Below the pieces are notes generated by a model that was not told where the DNA came from, did no database searches, and saw nothing but the letters and a program-made list of their open reading frames with translations. Of a stretch of 64,000 nucleotides of DNA, positions 25,448-36,261 are shown in pieces. This stretch comes from Pelagomonas calceolata (Eukaryota > Sar > Pelagophyceae > Pelagomonadales > Pelagomonadaceae). Within the stretch, counting starts at the first letter, position 1, and every line of letters begins with the position of its first letter. The position numbers were made by a program, and so were the translations under genes. The stretch is from positions 3,686,501-3,750,500 of the forward strand of contig CAKKNE010000002.1 in NCBI GenBank assembly GCA_918797485.1, read 5' to 3'.

Positions 25448-26478
25448 CACGTTTGCTTAGCCCCGTAATTATATTGGGAGCTGGACCATACCGCCTCAAG
25501 CTAGCTCTGCCCTGGGGCCGATAGATAAAATATAGGATTCAGCTTACCCTAGTCTCCCTAGTGGCTAGTGAAAGTAGTAGCAGACTAATAGTTGGGAATT
25601 TCTTCTTTGCTCAGTTGTCGCCCACCGGGTCAACCAATCCCGGGGACAGGTAGTAGATCCCCCCGGGCCCCATCAAACAGGGAGGGAGGGCGGGCTAAAT
25701 AAATCTGAGGACCGACACAAACCACAGCCAATTTGGCTTTGTGGTTGGGCGGAGAATCCGAGGGGAGCCTAAGGCTAGTACAGTAACCAGGGAACTGCTA
25801 GCTGGCTTCTAGCCTCGCGTTAGAATTTGGTACACTCACGGAGGTGTCCCAGCCCAAAGGGCAGCCCAGGAATAACCTGGGTTGTGTTTGGTGCCATAAT
25901 AGACCCTATGGTGCTGGAAGCCAGCGTTGAGAAAATTTCTCAGGCACATGGTGCCTCTTTGTGTAAACGATACTAGTGCATCTGTCTCTTTCTCTAGTAG
26001 CCCGGGCCGCGGCCTGCAACTCTGCGAATAACGCAAGACCAAAGGTACGCACCTTTTGGAGTACAGCGGCTGAGACAGTCCGCCAAAGAACTAGCCTATG
26101 TCCGGGCCGGCTAGGGCAAGCATTAGTTATCACTTCAAGTTTAGGCCCGGGATCGTTAGCGAGCTCGCCCGGCCAAGTTGAAGTCGGCGATAGTATCATG
26201 ATATGCGGGAGACTCGGATAGCACACCGTGGCACGAGTTGAGATAAGTTGGGCCCGGCCCGGGGCCGGCCCGGGACTCAGAATCTAGGACTCGGACTCGG
26301 ACTCCTCAGGCTAATTGGACCCAGCGGTCCGGCGTAGGCCTATTTATCGTGTTCCGCCAGTGGATCTGTAAGGGGCCTATTTCCGGCCTGATCGAGGCAC
26401 TAGCATGATAGCGCACATGGCTTCAAAAGAAGCTTCATATCTTCTCATATCACGACGGTAGCTAGCGCACAAACAAGA
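25448..26478. other. Intergenic region between divergent TRRAP and DRC5
   Basis: About 1 kb holds the two divergent promoters. GC-only islets are at 25625-25690 and 26245-26300, the latter followed by tandem actcgg. No ORF here looks coding. A short purine tract (gggagggagggcggg) lies at 25680. Confidence 0.5.
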
Positions 26479-28264
26479 ATGAATGTAGCCGGCTCATCAA
26501 CAGAGGGATCATCGTTGGTTGACCAGTTACAAAGGTATCTAATGAGAGGATGAACTTGTATGAGGAGGATTGTCTTAGATACCGTTCCAGGACCCCTGGG
26601 AGCAGCGTAAACCCAAAAGGTTTGAAACATAACTTGTGCATCTTACTCATCCTTCAGGCGAAGACATATCCGAGAACGGCAACAATATATGCAAAAGTCA
26701 AATCCGTGACTGTCTGTCGGATAGATGTGTGGCTGTTGTTGTTAGCAATTTCGAAAGATACCCTGTGCATGAAAATGTACCTGCAGGGTAAGGTCGCGCG
26801 GTGGTTGCATTTGACTGCGTGTCTTCTAGATGTATGCGCGAAATAACCTCGAGGCTCGTGCGGGACCTAGACCTTAAGATTGCTTCTGAATTTATCTTTG
26901 ATGAGAGTTATTGGAAGCAGCGGTGCTATCAGCTTCTACCTAAAAATTATCAAATTAATGAGCACGGGCTAACTTGGAAACAGTTGTTTTTTGAAACACA
27001 TCTTCAACAAGTACGCTAATTTTTGACACGCCATAATTACTTACCTTGTCAAAGTGCCTGGAAGAGCTTGGTTCTCATGAATTGGAGGTGCACCTGGCCA
27101 ACAAAGTAATTCAATTATGACGCAATTAGGGAAGACACGGACTAGATCTTCTGTCAGTAGCCAGTTACTCCCAAAATTACACATTTACCCTCAAGGTCTG
27201 AGCCAAGCGATTTACTTTCCAGTAATTTGTGTCTGCTGTATAGACTCAACAGCTGCTGGGACATCCAAATATAGATTTGCTTTGCCAAGCGGTGTGCAAC
27301 ATGCGCTGTGAAGTCGCTTAAAATGATCCACATAGCTACCCAACCTCACAAAAATTGAAATGAAGTACGGTGCGAAGAAATTGGGCATGAAATATGATCG
27401 AATGCTTTTCGGAATGAAGGTTGCTCGTCAGCTCCGGACGTGTTGTTATGATATTTTCAAGCCAGGTATCTGATGCATATTGTCTTGCCAAAAGTATTTC
27501 TCAATCCGAGAGTCTCACGACGCTCATCCTCCAGTCAAACTTAATTGATGATGACTTACTCAGAATGTTGATGACTGGTCTCATTAAGGTAGCTATCGAT
27601 TCTTGACTTCAACGATATCACTATCTCAGAGCTCACAAATAACCAGTCTGGATCTTGCTCACAACAAGATAACAAACCATGGAGTACGTTTACTGTCAAA
27701 GCTACTAGACAAATCGAGCGTATTGACAAGCCTGAACCTTGCAGACAATCAGATCAACACAGAGGTGCATGTATGAGTCAGTTGACACCAACTTTTAATA
27801 TTTTCCACAGGGTGGTCGCTACCTTGGGCGGGCTCTAAGAGCAAATGAATCTCTCGTAGACATGAACCTACGACTTAATAGATTGATGGATGACGGAGGG
27901 CGTATGCTCCTTGAAGGTCTTTGCGATACCTGTAAAATAATTCACCTGAACCTTTCTGGAAACTTGCTTGCAAGGCAAACTACAATAATGCTGATGCACA
28001 TTTTAGCTGAAGGCAATTTACTTCTGGAATCTTTGGACCTATCGTGTAATGAACTCACCAACAGAGACCTGCACGACATCGCGAAAGCGATGGAAGAGAA
28101 TGAGGTAATTCATCAATACTATCAGCCCCTGATTTGCTTTTTGGTTCTAGGCCTCGATAAGCATGGATTTGCGATTGAACAGAGTAACTGGCGAATCTGC
28201 TGTATATGATACCATACAGCAGATCCTTCGGCGAAATGAATTGAAAGCACAATCTGGTGGCTGA
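26479..28264 (+). CDS. DRC5: DRC5/TCTE1, leucine-rich-repeat subunit of the nexin-dynein regulatory complex (12 exons)
   Basis: Axonemal N-DRC subunit. Proposed exons: 26479-26534, 26579-26619, 26658-26787, 26830-27010, 27055-27087, 27130-27195, 27244-27291, 27336-27419, 27466-27588, 27630-27764, 27811-28104 and 28151-28264, giving 434 aa in one frame (human TCTE1 501). Diagnostic blocks are SNFERYPVHENVP, DESYWKQRCYQLLP with TWKQLFFETHLQQ, then LTKIEMKYGAKKLGMKYDRM, followed by LRRs (TSLDLAHNKIT, TSLNLADNQIN, VDMNLRLNRLMDDGG, ESLDLSCNELTN, SMDLRLNRVTG). Introns are 38-48 nt, GT-AG. The first two joins, at the poorly conserved N terminus, rest on phase alone; from exon 3 on each join is supported by the known family pattern. 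The gene looks intact. Confidence 0.92.
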
Positions 28265-28585
28265 GCTCAAGTCCAGCGCTTACATATCTGGGTGCCGTGG
28301 TGAGTGACGTGAATACATGTATTAGTGCTTGAACAAACTAGCTACGGGAGTCTGGGCCGGCCCCGCAGCGAAGCCGGGGCGGATTTGGAAATAAGTAAAT
28401 ACATAAATCACGGCCTAGCTCTAAGCAAAGCAATAAACAAGTAAATAAAGGAAGACAAAAAAATGAACAAGCTCCTAAGACTCTAGTAGGAGCCTGCTCC
28501 GAGTCCGACTCGCCGGGAGTGCAATGGATTCAATGGAAATACACGTCTAGTAGGATCACAAGGTTCAACTGAGACGTATCCAAGC
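28265..28585. other. Intergenic region with repeat R3 copy
   Basis: Positions 28391-28490 are a minus-strand copy of repeat R3 (compare 3505-3612 and 44041-44128). The rest has no recognised content. Confidence 0.55.
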
Positions 28586-28841
28586 ACAACCCGTACTTGT
28601 ATTACCCGCCTAGGCTACTTCCCATCCTAGGGTACTCCGATATCCCCTTAGTAGGGGGGAGTCGCCTCTCACTCCTAACTAGTTTCATCCTGGGTCACTT
28701 TTATTGACGGACGCAATTCCCCGTCACAAACCCCATCAAACATTGGGAGAAACTATTTCGTTAGACGACTACACTACGCTGCCGGGGAAGTCCGGAGCTA
28801 CACACTCTATTTCCCCGGGCCTCAGGCTATCATGCATCGCA
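28586..28841 (-). repeat. Dispersed repeat family R1, copy 2
   Basis: Reverse-complement partner of 12151-12390. Divergence by eye is only a few percent apart from one indel near atgcatcgc, which suggests recent movement or gene conversion. Confidence 0.8.
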
Positions 28842-28868
28842 GGTAAGTGATTAGCTGCACAAGTTCTA

Positions 28869-29170
28869 GTGAAGCAGCAAATGAACGCGCTTAGGGAACA
28901 ACTTGCACAAGTGAGGCAGAAACCTCCTACTCAAGGCGCAGCCCTCGAGGCATTAGCAGCAAGCTCTAAAACAAATGAACTTGAAAAGCTTGCGCGGCGG
29001 GCACTGGCAGTAGGCAACTCACTTAACAAATCACATGGTGTATATAAACGCGATATGCCACCCTGGGCTGGCAGAATTACCTCAAGTACAAGCCAGTCAA
29101 CGTGCGTACTGGGGCACAGCTGGACGCGGTTCTGCTCATATTGAGGGACGTACGTCAAGAGATGCATTAG
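28869..29170 (+). CDS. Coiled-coil gene fragment, structure unresolved
   Basis: After a possible acceptor (ttctag, ending 28869) the frame reads MNALREQLAQVRQKPP and then ASSKTNELEKLARRALAVGN, coiled-coil-like. A second protein-like stretch, NYLKYKPVNVRTGAQLDAVL then LILRDVRQEM, lies downstream in another frame and would need an intron between about 29005 and 29085. Another overlapping frame (29035-29331) is also open. An upstream exon would lie inside or beyond repeat R1. It may be a small intact gene or a relic; no family was recognised. Confidence 0.3.
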
Positions 29171-29779
29171 ATCACCTTTACTGGATAAATGACCTCGACG
29201 ACAATGAAGAACGACGAGGAATCTTCAAAATAAATAATACAGCATTACTAAAAACGAATGTCATCTTGCAAATTACATGCTTCCCCATCAATCTGACTTT
29301 AGCAAGAAAACCACTGTTATATACGTGCTAAAACAGTACTTTAGGCAAAGGAGTAGACACAAGCGAGCCAGGGTATGCTCAAGCCGCGCGGGTTCGTGCC
29401 CTGGGGCCTTCCAGGGCCAACCCGCGGGCGCCGCGGCGCCGCCGCGTTAGCCTCGAAAACGAAGGGGACTGCTCGGATGGGGGGCGGGTCGGCGTGGGGC
29501 CCACAGATTCCACGTTTCCCCTTCCTATGCAGCCTTCCGGACGGCCTTGGGCATCGAAACGGACCCCTGGCATGCGTTTAATACCAGCATTATCTAGCAT
29601 GGTATTTTTCCTCCCACTTGCAGTCGAACTTGCTATGACCTCGTCGCACGCATCACCCTGCGTTGACCGTGTTTTCCGTCCGTGTGGAGCGTTCAGAGCA
29701 CTCCGGCTTGAAGGAATTATAGTCACTCCGGAGCGAGCGCACTTGCTACAGCTGCACACAAGGTAGTTCTCCTTTTTGC
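29171..29779. other. Compositional transition zone
   Basis: Between about 29360 and 29780 the base composition changes from mixed to strongly GC-rich and stays so, apart from intergenic dips, to the end of the window. No gene was recognised in the zone. Confidence 0.5.
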
Positions 29780-31062
29780 ATGACGACGGCCCCTTCGCTC
29801 CAGGCGGTCGCGGGTCGCGCCACCGCCGACGCGCGGATCCCTCCGTCTTGCCCCCTCGTCGGGGGTGCGTCGCGGGAGGCCGTGAAACGCTGGGCAGGCG
29901 CCTCGCGCGACGCCCTGCTGCTCACGCTCGCACTGGCCCGCTGGCTCGCGGCGTGCCGCGGCGGCGCGGCGGCGGCGGTGCGCGAGCCGGTCCCGGCGGC
30001 GCGCGCCGCGTCCGCCGCCGGCGTCCCCCTGCGGCGGGCGCTCCGCGGCGTCCGCGCCCGGCGGGCGCGCACGACGCGCGGGCTGAGCCCGGCGGGCACG
30101 CCCGCGCGGGCCGCGCCGCGCTGCGCGCGCGCGGTGGCAGCGTTCGACCAGTTCGAGAGCGTGCACACGGTCCAGGGCCGCGGCGAGGGGGCGAAAAAAA
30201 GCGCGCGTGCGGAATTGGCGAGCGCCGTCCCGCGCGCGCCGGGCGCGCGGGCGCGCCTGGCCGGCGGCGCGCTCGCCGTCGCGGCCGCCGACTTCGCCCT
30301 CGGCGCCGCGCCGGCTGGCAGCGGCTGGGCAGTCGGCGGCGGCGCGGCGGCGGCGGCCGCCCCCCTGGCGGCCGCGCTGCGCGCGGCGGCGCAGCGCCTC
30401 AACCGCGACGCCCTGCGGCGCTTCCGCGCGGCCGCCGAGGCCCTGCTGGCGGCGCGCGGCGGCTTCGCCGTCGTCGGGGCGCCCCGGGACGAAGCGCTGG
30501 CGCTGCGCGCCTGGCCCGCGGCGCACGCGCGGCGGACCTGGGGCGTCGAGGTCGTCGTTGGCGCGAAGCGGGGCGCCGCCGCGGGCCTTGAGCGCCGCTG
30601 CGGCGTCGGTGATGTCGAGGTGCCTTCGGCTTGGGGCGTTGGATCTCGGCCTCGGCCGCCGTTCGACACGCAGCGCGCCGCGGCCGCGTCGCGACGGTTC
30701 GTTCACGCAGCGCCGTGGCGACGGTCCTGCCGCGGCGGAACCATGCTCGGCGCGTGGAGGCTCAGGGCCGCCGCCTGACGCCGCTGGGCGTGCTCCACGG
30801 CGCGACCGGGCTCGCAGCGGCCCAGGCAGTTACGTCGGCGCTGCCCGCGCTGGCAGGCGTGTTCCCCGGCCCCGTCGGGGTCGCGCGCCGCGGCCACTAC
30901 GCCTTTACCGTCGAGGCCCCCCTCCCCGGCGCGGTGGCGCACCTCGCCTGCCCGCCCCCCCGTGGGGGCTTCCTGCTCCTCCACGGCCCCCTGAATCTTC
31001 CTGATCGTGCACGCGAGCGTGCGGCGAGCGCACTGACGCGCGCCTTCTGCCACAGGAGGTAG
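29780..31062 (+). CDS. GC-rich coding-like region, strand and structure uncertain
   Basis: Very high GC leaves several frames open on both strands. On the plus strand, 29780-30778 reads as an alanine- and arginine-rich protein whose most protein-like part is near 30400-30600 (RFRAAAEALLAARGGFAVVG). Then 30770-31062, in another frame, reads LTPLGVLHGATGLAAAQAVT, GHYAFTVEAPLP and RGGFLLLHGPLN, which looks like folded protein. An intron would have to connect the two. The minus-strand frames (29723-30706 and 30703-31140) look more like reverse shadows. No family was recognised. Confidence 0.3.
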
Positions 31063-32405
31063 TAAGGTTTTTCCGCTAAGGGTTTCCTTACCGTTTAACG
31101 GCAGTGGGCACGACACACACACACAACAACATATATCCATCGGGGCGACGGCGGACGAGGGCTTGCAAATCGGTCAGAGCCAAAACTTGACTCTAAGCTG
31201 CTTGCTAGTGTCTTACAGTCCGCTAGCTCTCAGCTCGCACCAGTCCTAGCACTAGTCCTAGCACCGTAACAATAGAGGAGCGTGAGACATGGTCCAAAGG
31301 TCCACAACGAACGACAGGTGCCGCGTTCGATGTATAGATACTAAACGCTGCATTACTCGGGCTCGCACCGTCGTCCCCTCGCGTTCGCGGGGAACGGCTG
31401 CATTTCGCTCCGTCGAGCTTTTTCCGTACCGACAGCAGGCGCCGTCTCTATAGCCGTGATATTTCCGTCAAGTTCAGTTCCATGACGAAAATATCCATGG
31501 CGATTTCTGTTACGTCGCGCCGCGGGGCGGTACGCTGAGCATGATCTCAGCGACGGAATTGGTGCGAAAATCCAGAAATTTCTTAAAATGCGAAATTAAC
31601 AAAATGCCCAATTCATGAAATCCGTTTTTACCGACTCCTGCGAACTTGACCTTGAGTCTCTTGCGGCGGCGTCTATTAAGTGTAGTTGCGGGATACCGCG
31701 GTGCGCGGGTATACGGTATTGGTGCAAATAGCCGCCCCTGCGCGTTGCACTGACTTTGTTACCATCTCGGGCAGCCTCGGCTCAGCGAAAGTTTTTCGCA
31801 CGGAGCCCCACGAGGCTCGTTATGGGTGCGTCAAGGGCCGAGCTTCAGGTCAGCTTTTCTTGGCCGCATCGCGTGCCCGACCGCCACTACCACCGCGGCA
31901 CACTCGAGGCATCCCAGAGCAACTTCCACCTTGCTTGCGGAGACCGCCGGGCAGCGGCTTCATCGCGAACTAGTGCTGCGATTTCTGCGTGAGATTTCGC
32001 CCCAGGAGAGCATTTCAGCACGCCATAAAACCACGAAACGCGGTCGCCACGGGCAGCCCGCGCGCGTGGGCTGCGACGAAGGTGCCGTCCTGCGGCCTCG
32101 ACCCCACAATCGCAGCCACGGCCGCCAATCGCCGTGCTGTGCCGCCTAAAAAAGCCGGCCTGATGGGGGGCGAAAAAAGCCGGTCCACGGCGTCCAAAAT
32201 TTTAACAGGTCACAACGTTAAGGATTTTGCCGGAGGGCCGCTAGAGACTCACCAAACTAGGATTTATTTTGCCTGCGAACCGGGCGGGTTGCTAAGCTCC
32301 AGGGGGCTCGCCCGGACGCCAAGGGGGCAAGGGGTTTGAAACTCCGGTTGCTACAAGAGTGGTTAAGACAGCTGATAGATCACTTGCCACGAGCCCCATC
32401 TTGCG
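31063..32405. other. Intergenic region
   Basis: No gene was recognised. It contains a CA tract near 31112-31127, the recurring motif gctagtgtcttac at 31204, and tandem tcctagcac/actag words at 31235-31265. Base composition falls well below that of the neighbouring genes. Confidence 0.55.
31204..31227. promoter_or_regulatory. GCTAGTGTCTTAC motif
   Basis: gctagtgtcttac, agtc and cgctagc: the full palindrome-flanked form of the motif. There is no obvious gene start within 500 bp. Confidence 0.45.
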
Positions 32406-33366
32406 ATGGATGGCAGCCGCAAGCGAGCGTGGACGCCCGCCGAGGACGAAAAGCTACGGACCGCGGTCGCGGTGGGCCCCGTGAAGTGGGCGAGCGTCGC
32501 GCAGGCCGTCGGCACGCGCAACGCGAAGCAGTGTCGGGAGCGGTGGCACTATAACCTCAACCCCGAAATAAAGAAGGGCCGCTGGACCGCGGAGGAGGAC
32601 GCGCTCATCGCTGCGCTGCCACACGGCGACTGGGCGAGGGTCGCCAAGGCGCTCCCGGGCCGCACCGACATGGCGATCAAGAACCGCTACCACACGCTCT
32701 CAAAGCGCAAGCGCTCGGCCGCGCGCCCCGGGGCCGGCGGGAGCGCGCCGGCGGCCGCACGCGCGGCCAAGCGGGGCCGCGGCGCCCCGCGCGTATTGCC
32801 GCCGCCGCCGCCGCGGGCGGCGCCGCCGCGCACATCGCCGCCGCGCGTCGCGCGCGGCGGCCCCGCGCGATCGACGTCGAGCCCCGAGCTCTCGGCGCTC
32901 TGCGACGTCGCCGGCGGTGCAGAATTCAACCAGTGGTCCGCGCCGACCGAGGATGGGAGATTTACACGTCACCTTTCCACACAATCGGCCTATTCGAACT
33001 CATTTGATTTCCGCACAGGTCGCCGGTGTTGCACTGGGCGACGACGCCGCACGGCCGGAGTCCTGCTCGCCCGAGCTTCTCCGCGTCTGGGCCCGCGCGG
33101 CCGACCTCGGCACGCCGGAGCCCCCGGAGCACCGGCGCGCCGCGTCGGCCGCGTCGGCGCTCTCGGCGCTGAGCCGCGCGACGACTGCGCGGCTTACGCC
33201 AGTTGCGCCGTGCGGCGGGCCTTTGAGCTCGCCCGAGCTCGGCGCCGCCTTCGGTGTGCTCCCACCCCCACCTAGTCCTCCGAGACTCCCACCTAGCGCG
33301 GCGACGGCTGGCGCAGACGTCGCGCACGGCTATTTGCAACGCGAGGGCGCCGGCGGCCCGGGGTAG
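32406..33366 (+). CDS. R2R3-type Myb transcription factor (2 exons)
   Basis: Nuclear DNA-binding protein. Exons 32406-32906 and 33019-33366 give 282 aa. Repeat one at about residues 7-55 (RAWTPAEDEKLRTAV, then CRERWHYNLNP) and repeat two at about 58-103 (KGRWTAEEDALIAALP, then NRYHTL) each keep the spaced tryptophans of Myb repeats. The tail is basic, proline- and alanine-rich with no recognised domain. The 112-nt intron 32907-33018 is a decayed introner element: the target GTCGCCGG is present at both borders, the 5' end cggtgcagaattcaaccagt is a mutated form of the element end, and the 3' end is gatttccgcacag. Splicing from the first target copy to the element AG restores LCD-VAGVALGDD exactly. 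Confidence 0.9.
32915..33018 (+). mobile_element. Introner element copy, decayed (Myb intron)
   Basis: 104 bp between perfect 8-bp duplications GTCGCCGG (32907-32914 and 33019-33026). Both ends differ from the 13-bp consensus; the internal hairpin of longer copies is missing. It is in sense orientation relative to the gene. Confidence 0.8.
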
Positions 33367-34636
33367 TGGCCACACCGCTATAATGTCCGTCAGCTCAGCC
33401 TGGAGTCAATTGTTCTTCATTGTTCCTAGGAGCTCGTGCGAAGCCCGTCGACTCGGAGCTAGTAGCCGCTGCACGTCTAGGACCCAGGGCTCGATGTAAT
33501 AGCGCCGACGTCCCCGTCACGTATTGAGCTCATGCCTTGTATTAAAAGAAGAGTAGCTTATTCCTGGCAAGGCCCGTTCATTTTATCCCTCAGGCGCTAG
33601 GCTCTCAAAAATCATTGGCCCTCGGCGTAGGGAGGAGGCTATAAACTTCGCGTAGGGAGGAGGCCTTTAGAGGCTTGGTGTATGTCCTTTTCCACTAGGA
33701 TATTCCTTCATGCCTTGGTACTTGCCTCGACGCGCCTGCACGTATCAAAGGCCCGACGGGCAGCTTGTGCCCATCCGCTTTTGGCTCACATCAAAAAGAA
33801 CCCAACACCGCAATTCGGGACAGGGTCTAGGTTCCCATCACCCCGTAGGCCCCACCCCACCCCAAGTCGGGTAATTCTTTCTTGTAAGATTTTGACGCAT
33901 ACTCCATGAGTCCTAATTAAGATAAATTACCCTGTGAATCTTAATACTGCGTTGAGACTTCGAATTTTATAGGGGGTTAAGCGCACCCGTCGACGTTGAT
34001 TTTGCGCAATGTCGCGACAGCCACGCGCCGAATGGCGGGAAATTTTTGCTGAGGCGCAGGTTCCGTATGCTAAAATAATGGGCTGTGCGCAATTTGGTAC
34101 CATGCGGGCGACCGCGACCACTGCGATAAAACCCGAACCCGAACCCAAAATCGCCCTGAGACTTATAAATTGAACCATAATTACGAAAAAATTATTTCCT
34201 AACGTTCCATATCTATATAGGGCTCTAAGGGATTTTCCTCCTTTTGGCTAGGCCGAATCACCCCGATGAAAAAGTTGCGCGTAAGAATAAAAAATTAATT
34301 ACCTTGCTTAAGAGCTAGGCCGCCTTCGGGGGCTGCAAGACCGAACGCCCGTGACGTACTTTTTTTATGTATGCACGAAAAACAAGGGTAAAGTTTTTTT
34401 AGACGCACCCTGCGGGCGCATCGAAAAAACCGTGACCTTACCCAAAAGGGCCCGGGATGCGTGATTGTCCCGCAGCCCCTCTTTTCCCCGACGTCGAACT
34501 AAGATTTCGGGGAGAACACGGGGAGACTCGAGTTAGAGAAGCTCTCGGGTGACCAGAGGGGTGATTCACTAAGTGATTCACTGGGGCCGCCCGGGAAGGG
34601 GCCAAATCGGCGTTCTTATTAGCAATACGGGCTACC
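33367..34636. other. Intergenic region with repeats
   Basis: Positions 33636-33700 hold a direct duplication of cgtagggaggaggc. Positions 33709-33780 repeat 153-231. The remainder (33900-34560) is of mixed composition with no coding signal. Confidence 0.55.
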
Positions 34637-35811
34637 TTACTTCACCCGCAGGCTCTTGGCCCGTTCGATGGTGGCGAAGAGCCCGTTCGTGTGGACGGCG
34701 GACGTGTTCCCGGCGCGCGGGCAGAACGGCGGTCCGGGCGGGGCCTTGCCTAGCGTCGAAAGGCCGACAGTCAAATCATCGGCGCCGCGCGGGACGCCGC
34801 GCTTCAAGTATGGATTGCGCCAATGCTCGACAAACGGCGCGCCGTCGTTCGCCCCGCGACGGTACGGCGCCGGGCGCACCCGGCCGCAGGAGAAATCTGC
34901 GGCGCCGACCTGTGTGGAAATCAAAATTGTTCGTGCTGAATCATCGCGATTTCCACACAGGCGCCAACGAAGCCGGCGCGCGCCACGCGCGCGGCGAGCC
35001 GCTCGGCGTCTCGCGGCGCGTCGAAAGGCGCGGCGGCGCGGAGCGACGCGGCGCTCGAGGGCGGCGGCTCCGCGTAGCGGCGGCGGCTGAGCGCGAGCGC
35101 GCCCCGGACCCCGGCGCGGAGGTGGGTCTCCATGGTCGCGCCGCGCGCGGTGGGCGCGCTCCGCGGGTCGAACACGGGGGCGGCGTAGACGCCCGGCGCG
35201 CTCGCGGTCGACACGAGGTGGTGCAGATGCCGCGCGGCCGCGGCGAGCGCCCCGGCGCGCCGCGCGTCGTCGGCGGCCTGGTCGTCCAGCTCTCTCGCGG
35301 CGCGCCGCTGGTCGAGGCGCTCGCGGAGCGCCTCGCCCGTCGCGACGACTGCCTCGACGTAGCGCCGCCGGGCACGGAAGTCGTGTCGGTAGCGCCGCGA
35401 GTAGAACCCGCGGAACGTCCGCTGCGCGAGCGTGGCGTGGTAGTGGTAAATGGCGCGCGCCTCGCGCCGCGCGCGGGCCGCGCGGCGCGCCGCCGCGAGC
35501 TTCCGGGCCACGACGCCACGGTGCACCCGCTGGACCGCGATCGTCGCGCTCGTCAACGCCGCTATCCAGCTCCGGACGCGCTGGCCGCGCCAGAGTCGCT
35601 GGACGCGATCCAGCTCCGTACCCTGGTGCGCTCGATCGTGAAGGGGTCCGGACCGCGCCCGTGCGAGGGGTGCGTTCGTCGCGGACACGCACGTTGTACC
35701 AGTGAAGCCCGCGACGACGTGGCAGGCGAGCTTGTCGAAGGCCTCAGCCATCTCGCAAAGGCTTGGAAGGCGCAGGCGACCGATGTGGTGGCTCCGTTGT
35801 ATATGATACAT
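34637..35811 (-). CDS. SPATA17: SPATA17-like IQ-motif protein (2 exons)
   Basis: Calmodulin-binding protein of the axoneme family. Exons 35811-34969 and 34909-34637 give 371 aa (human 361). IQ motifs at about residues 65-140 include RVQRLWRGQRVRSWI, AVQRVHRGVVARKL and AQRTFRGFYSRRYRHDFRAR, followed by the family pattern RRYVEAVVATGEALRERL and then HLHHLVSTASAPGVYAAPVF, which matches SPATA17. The C-terminal exon carries VEHWRNPYLKRG. The intron (34910-34968, 59 nt) is a minimal introner element; its donor GTTGGCGC is the duplicated target, and the other copy, GTCGGCGC, differs by one base. Splicing gives ARAGF-VGAADF. The start could also be the later in-frame ATG in CEMAEAF. Confidence 0.87.
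34910..34960 (-). mobile_element. Introner element, minimal 51-bp copy (SPATA17 intron)
   Basis: Both 13-bp ends, CTGTGTGGAAATC and GATTTCCACACAG, are perfect and only 25 bp lie between them. The interior matches the first 45 bp of the 203-bp copies, so it is an internal-deletion derivative. Flanking 8-mers are gcgccgac and gcgccaac. Confidence 0.92.
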
Positions 35812-35853
35812 ATCTAAATAAATAAATAAATAAATAAAATGTAGAGAAACCTA

Positions 35854-35876
35854 CTAGCGGCCTGTAAGACACTAGC
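35854..35876. promoter_or_regulatory. GTAAGACACTAGC motif upstream of SPATA17
   Basis: ctagcggcct then gtaagacactagc, ending 43 bp from the first base motif-to-ATG upstream of the SPATA17 start (35811, minus strand). Confidence 0.5.
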
Positions 35877-36261
35877 ATACTCTATAGTTAGCCGCCCCCG
35901 AAGAAGACTACACCCCTCAGTCGGCGGCAGACGCCACGGCCGGCGGTTGCACGTGCTCGACCCACTGTTTTTGCAGTAGACATTCGGCGGTGCCTCTCAT
36001 AATTTCGTCTCCGCGAACTTCCCGACAGCGTAGTCGGCTCCACCCCGAATAATAAATCAGACGAGCCGCCCAAACGTCTCGCGAAGCGCGATCTGCTGGC
36101 CGCGGGCGCGGTAGGCAGCCACGCACCGCGCTTTGCTCTGAGAGTCGAGCCTTCGCGAGCGCCGCGCCGGTGGCCCGCGCGGACGACGGGCCACGATTCA
36201 GAAACATGATAATGGGCCGGACTCACGCTGCATGAGATGCAGGACGCGACCGTGTCGCGCC

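Noticed and set aside
1-29400. Left half as bacterial contamination, horizontal transfer or a chimeric contig
   Set aside because: Genes have spliceosomal introns and typical eukaryotic functions, and repeats R2, R3 and the 153/33709 pair occur on both sides of the boundary.
1-29400. A prasinophyte (Micromonas-like) origin because of the low-GC block and introners
   Set aside because: The FtsZ leader looks like a secondary-plastid signal peptide and the TPR and ankyrin tails look pelagophyte-like; the low-GC parallel may be convergent. Not excluded with certainty.
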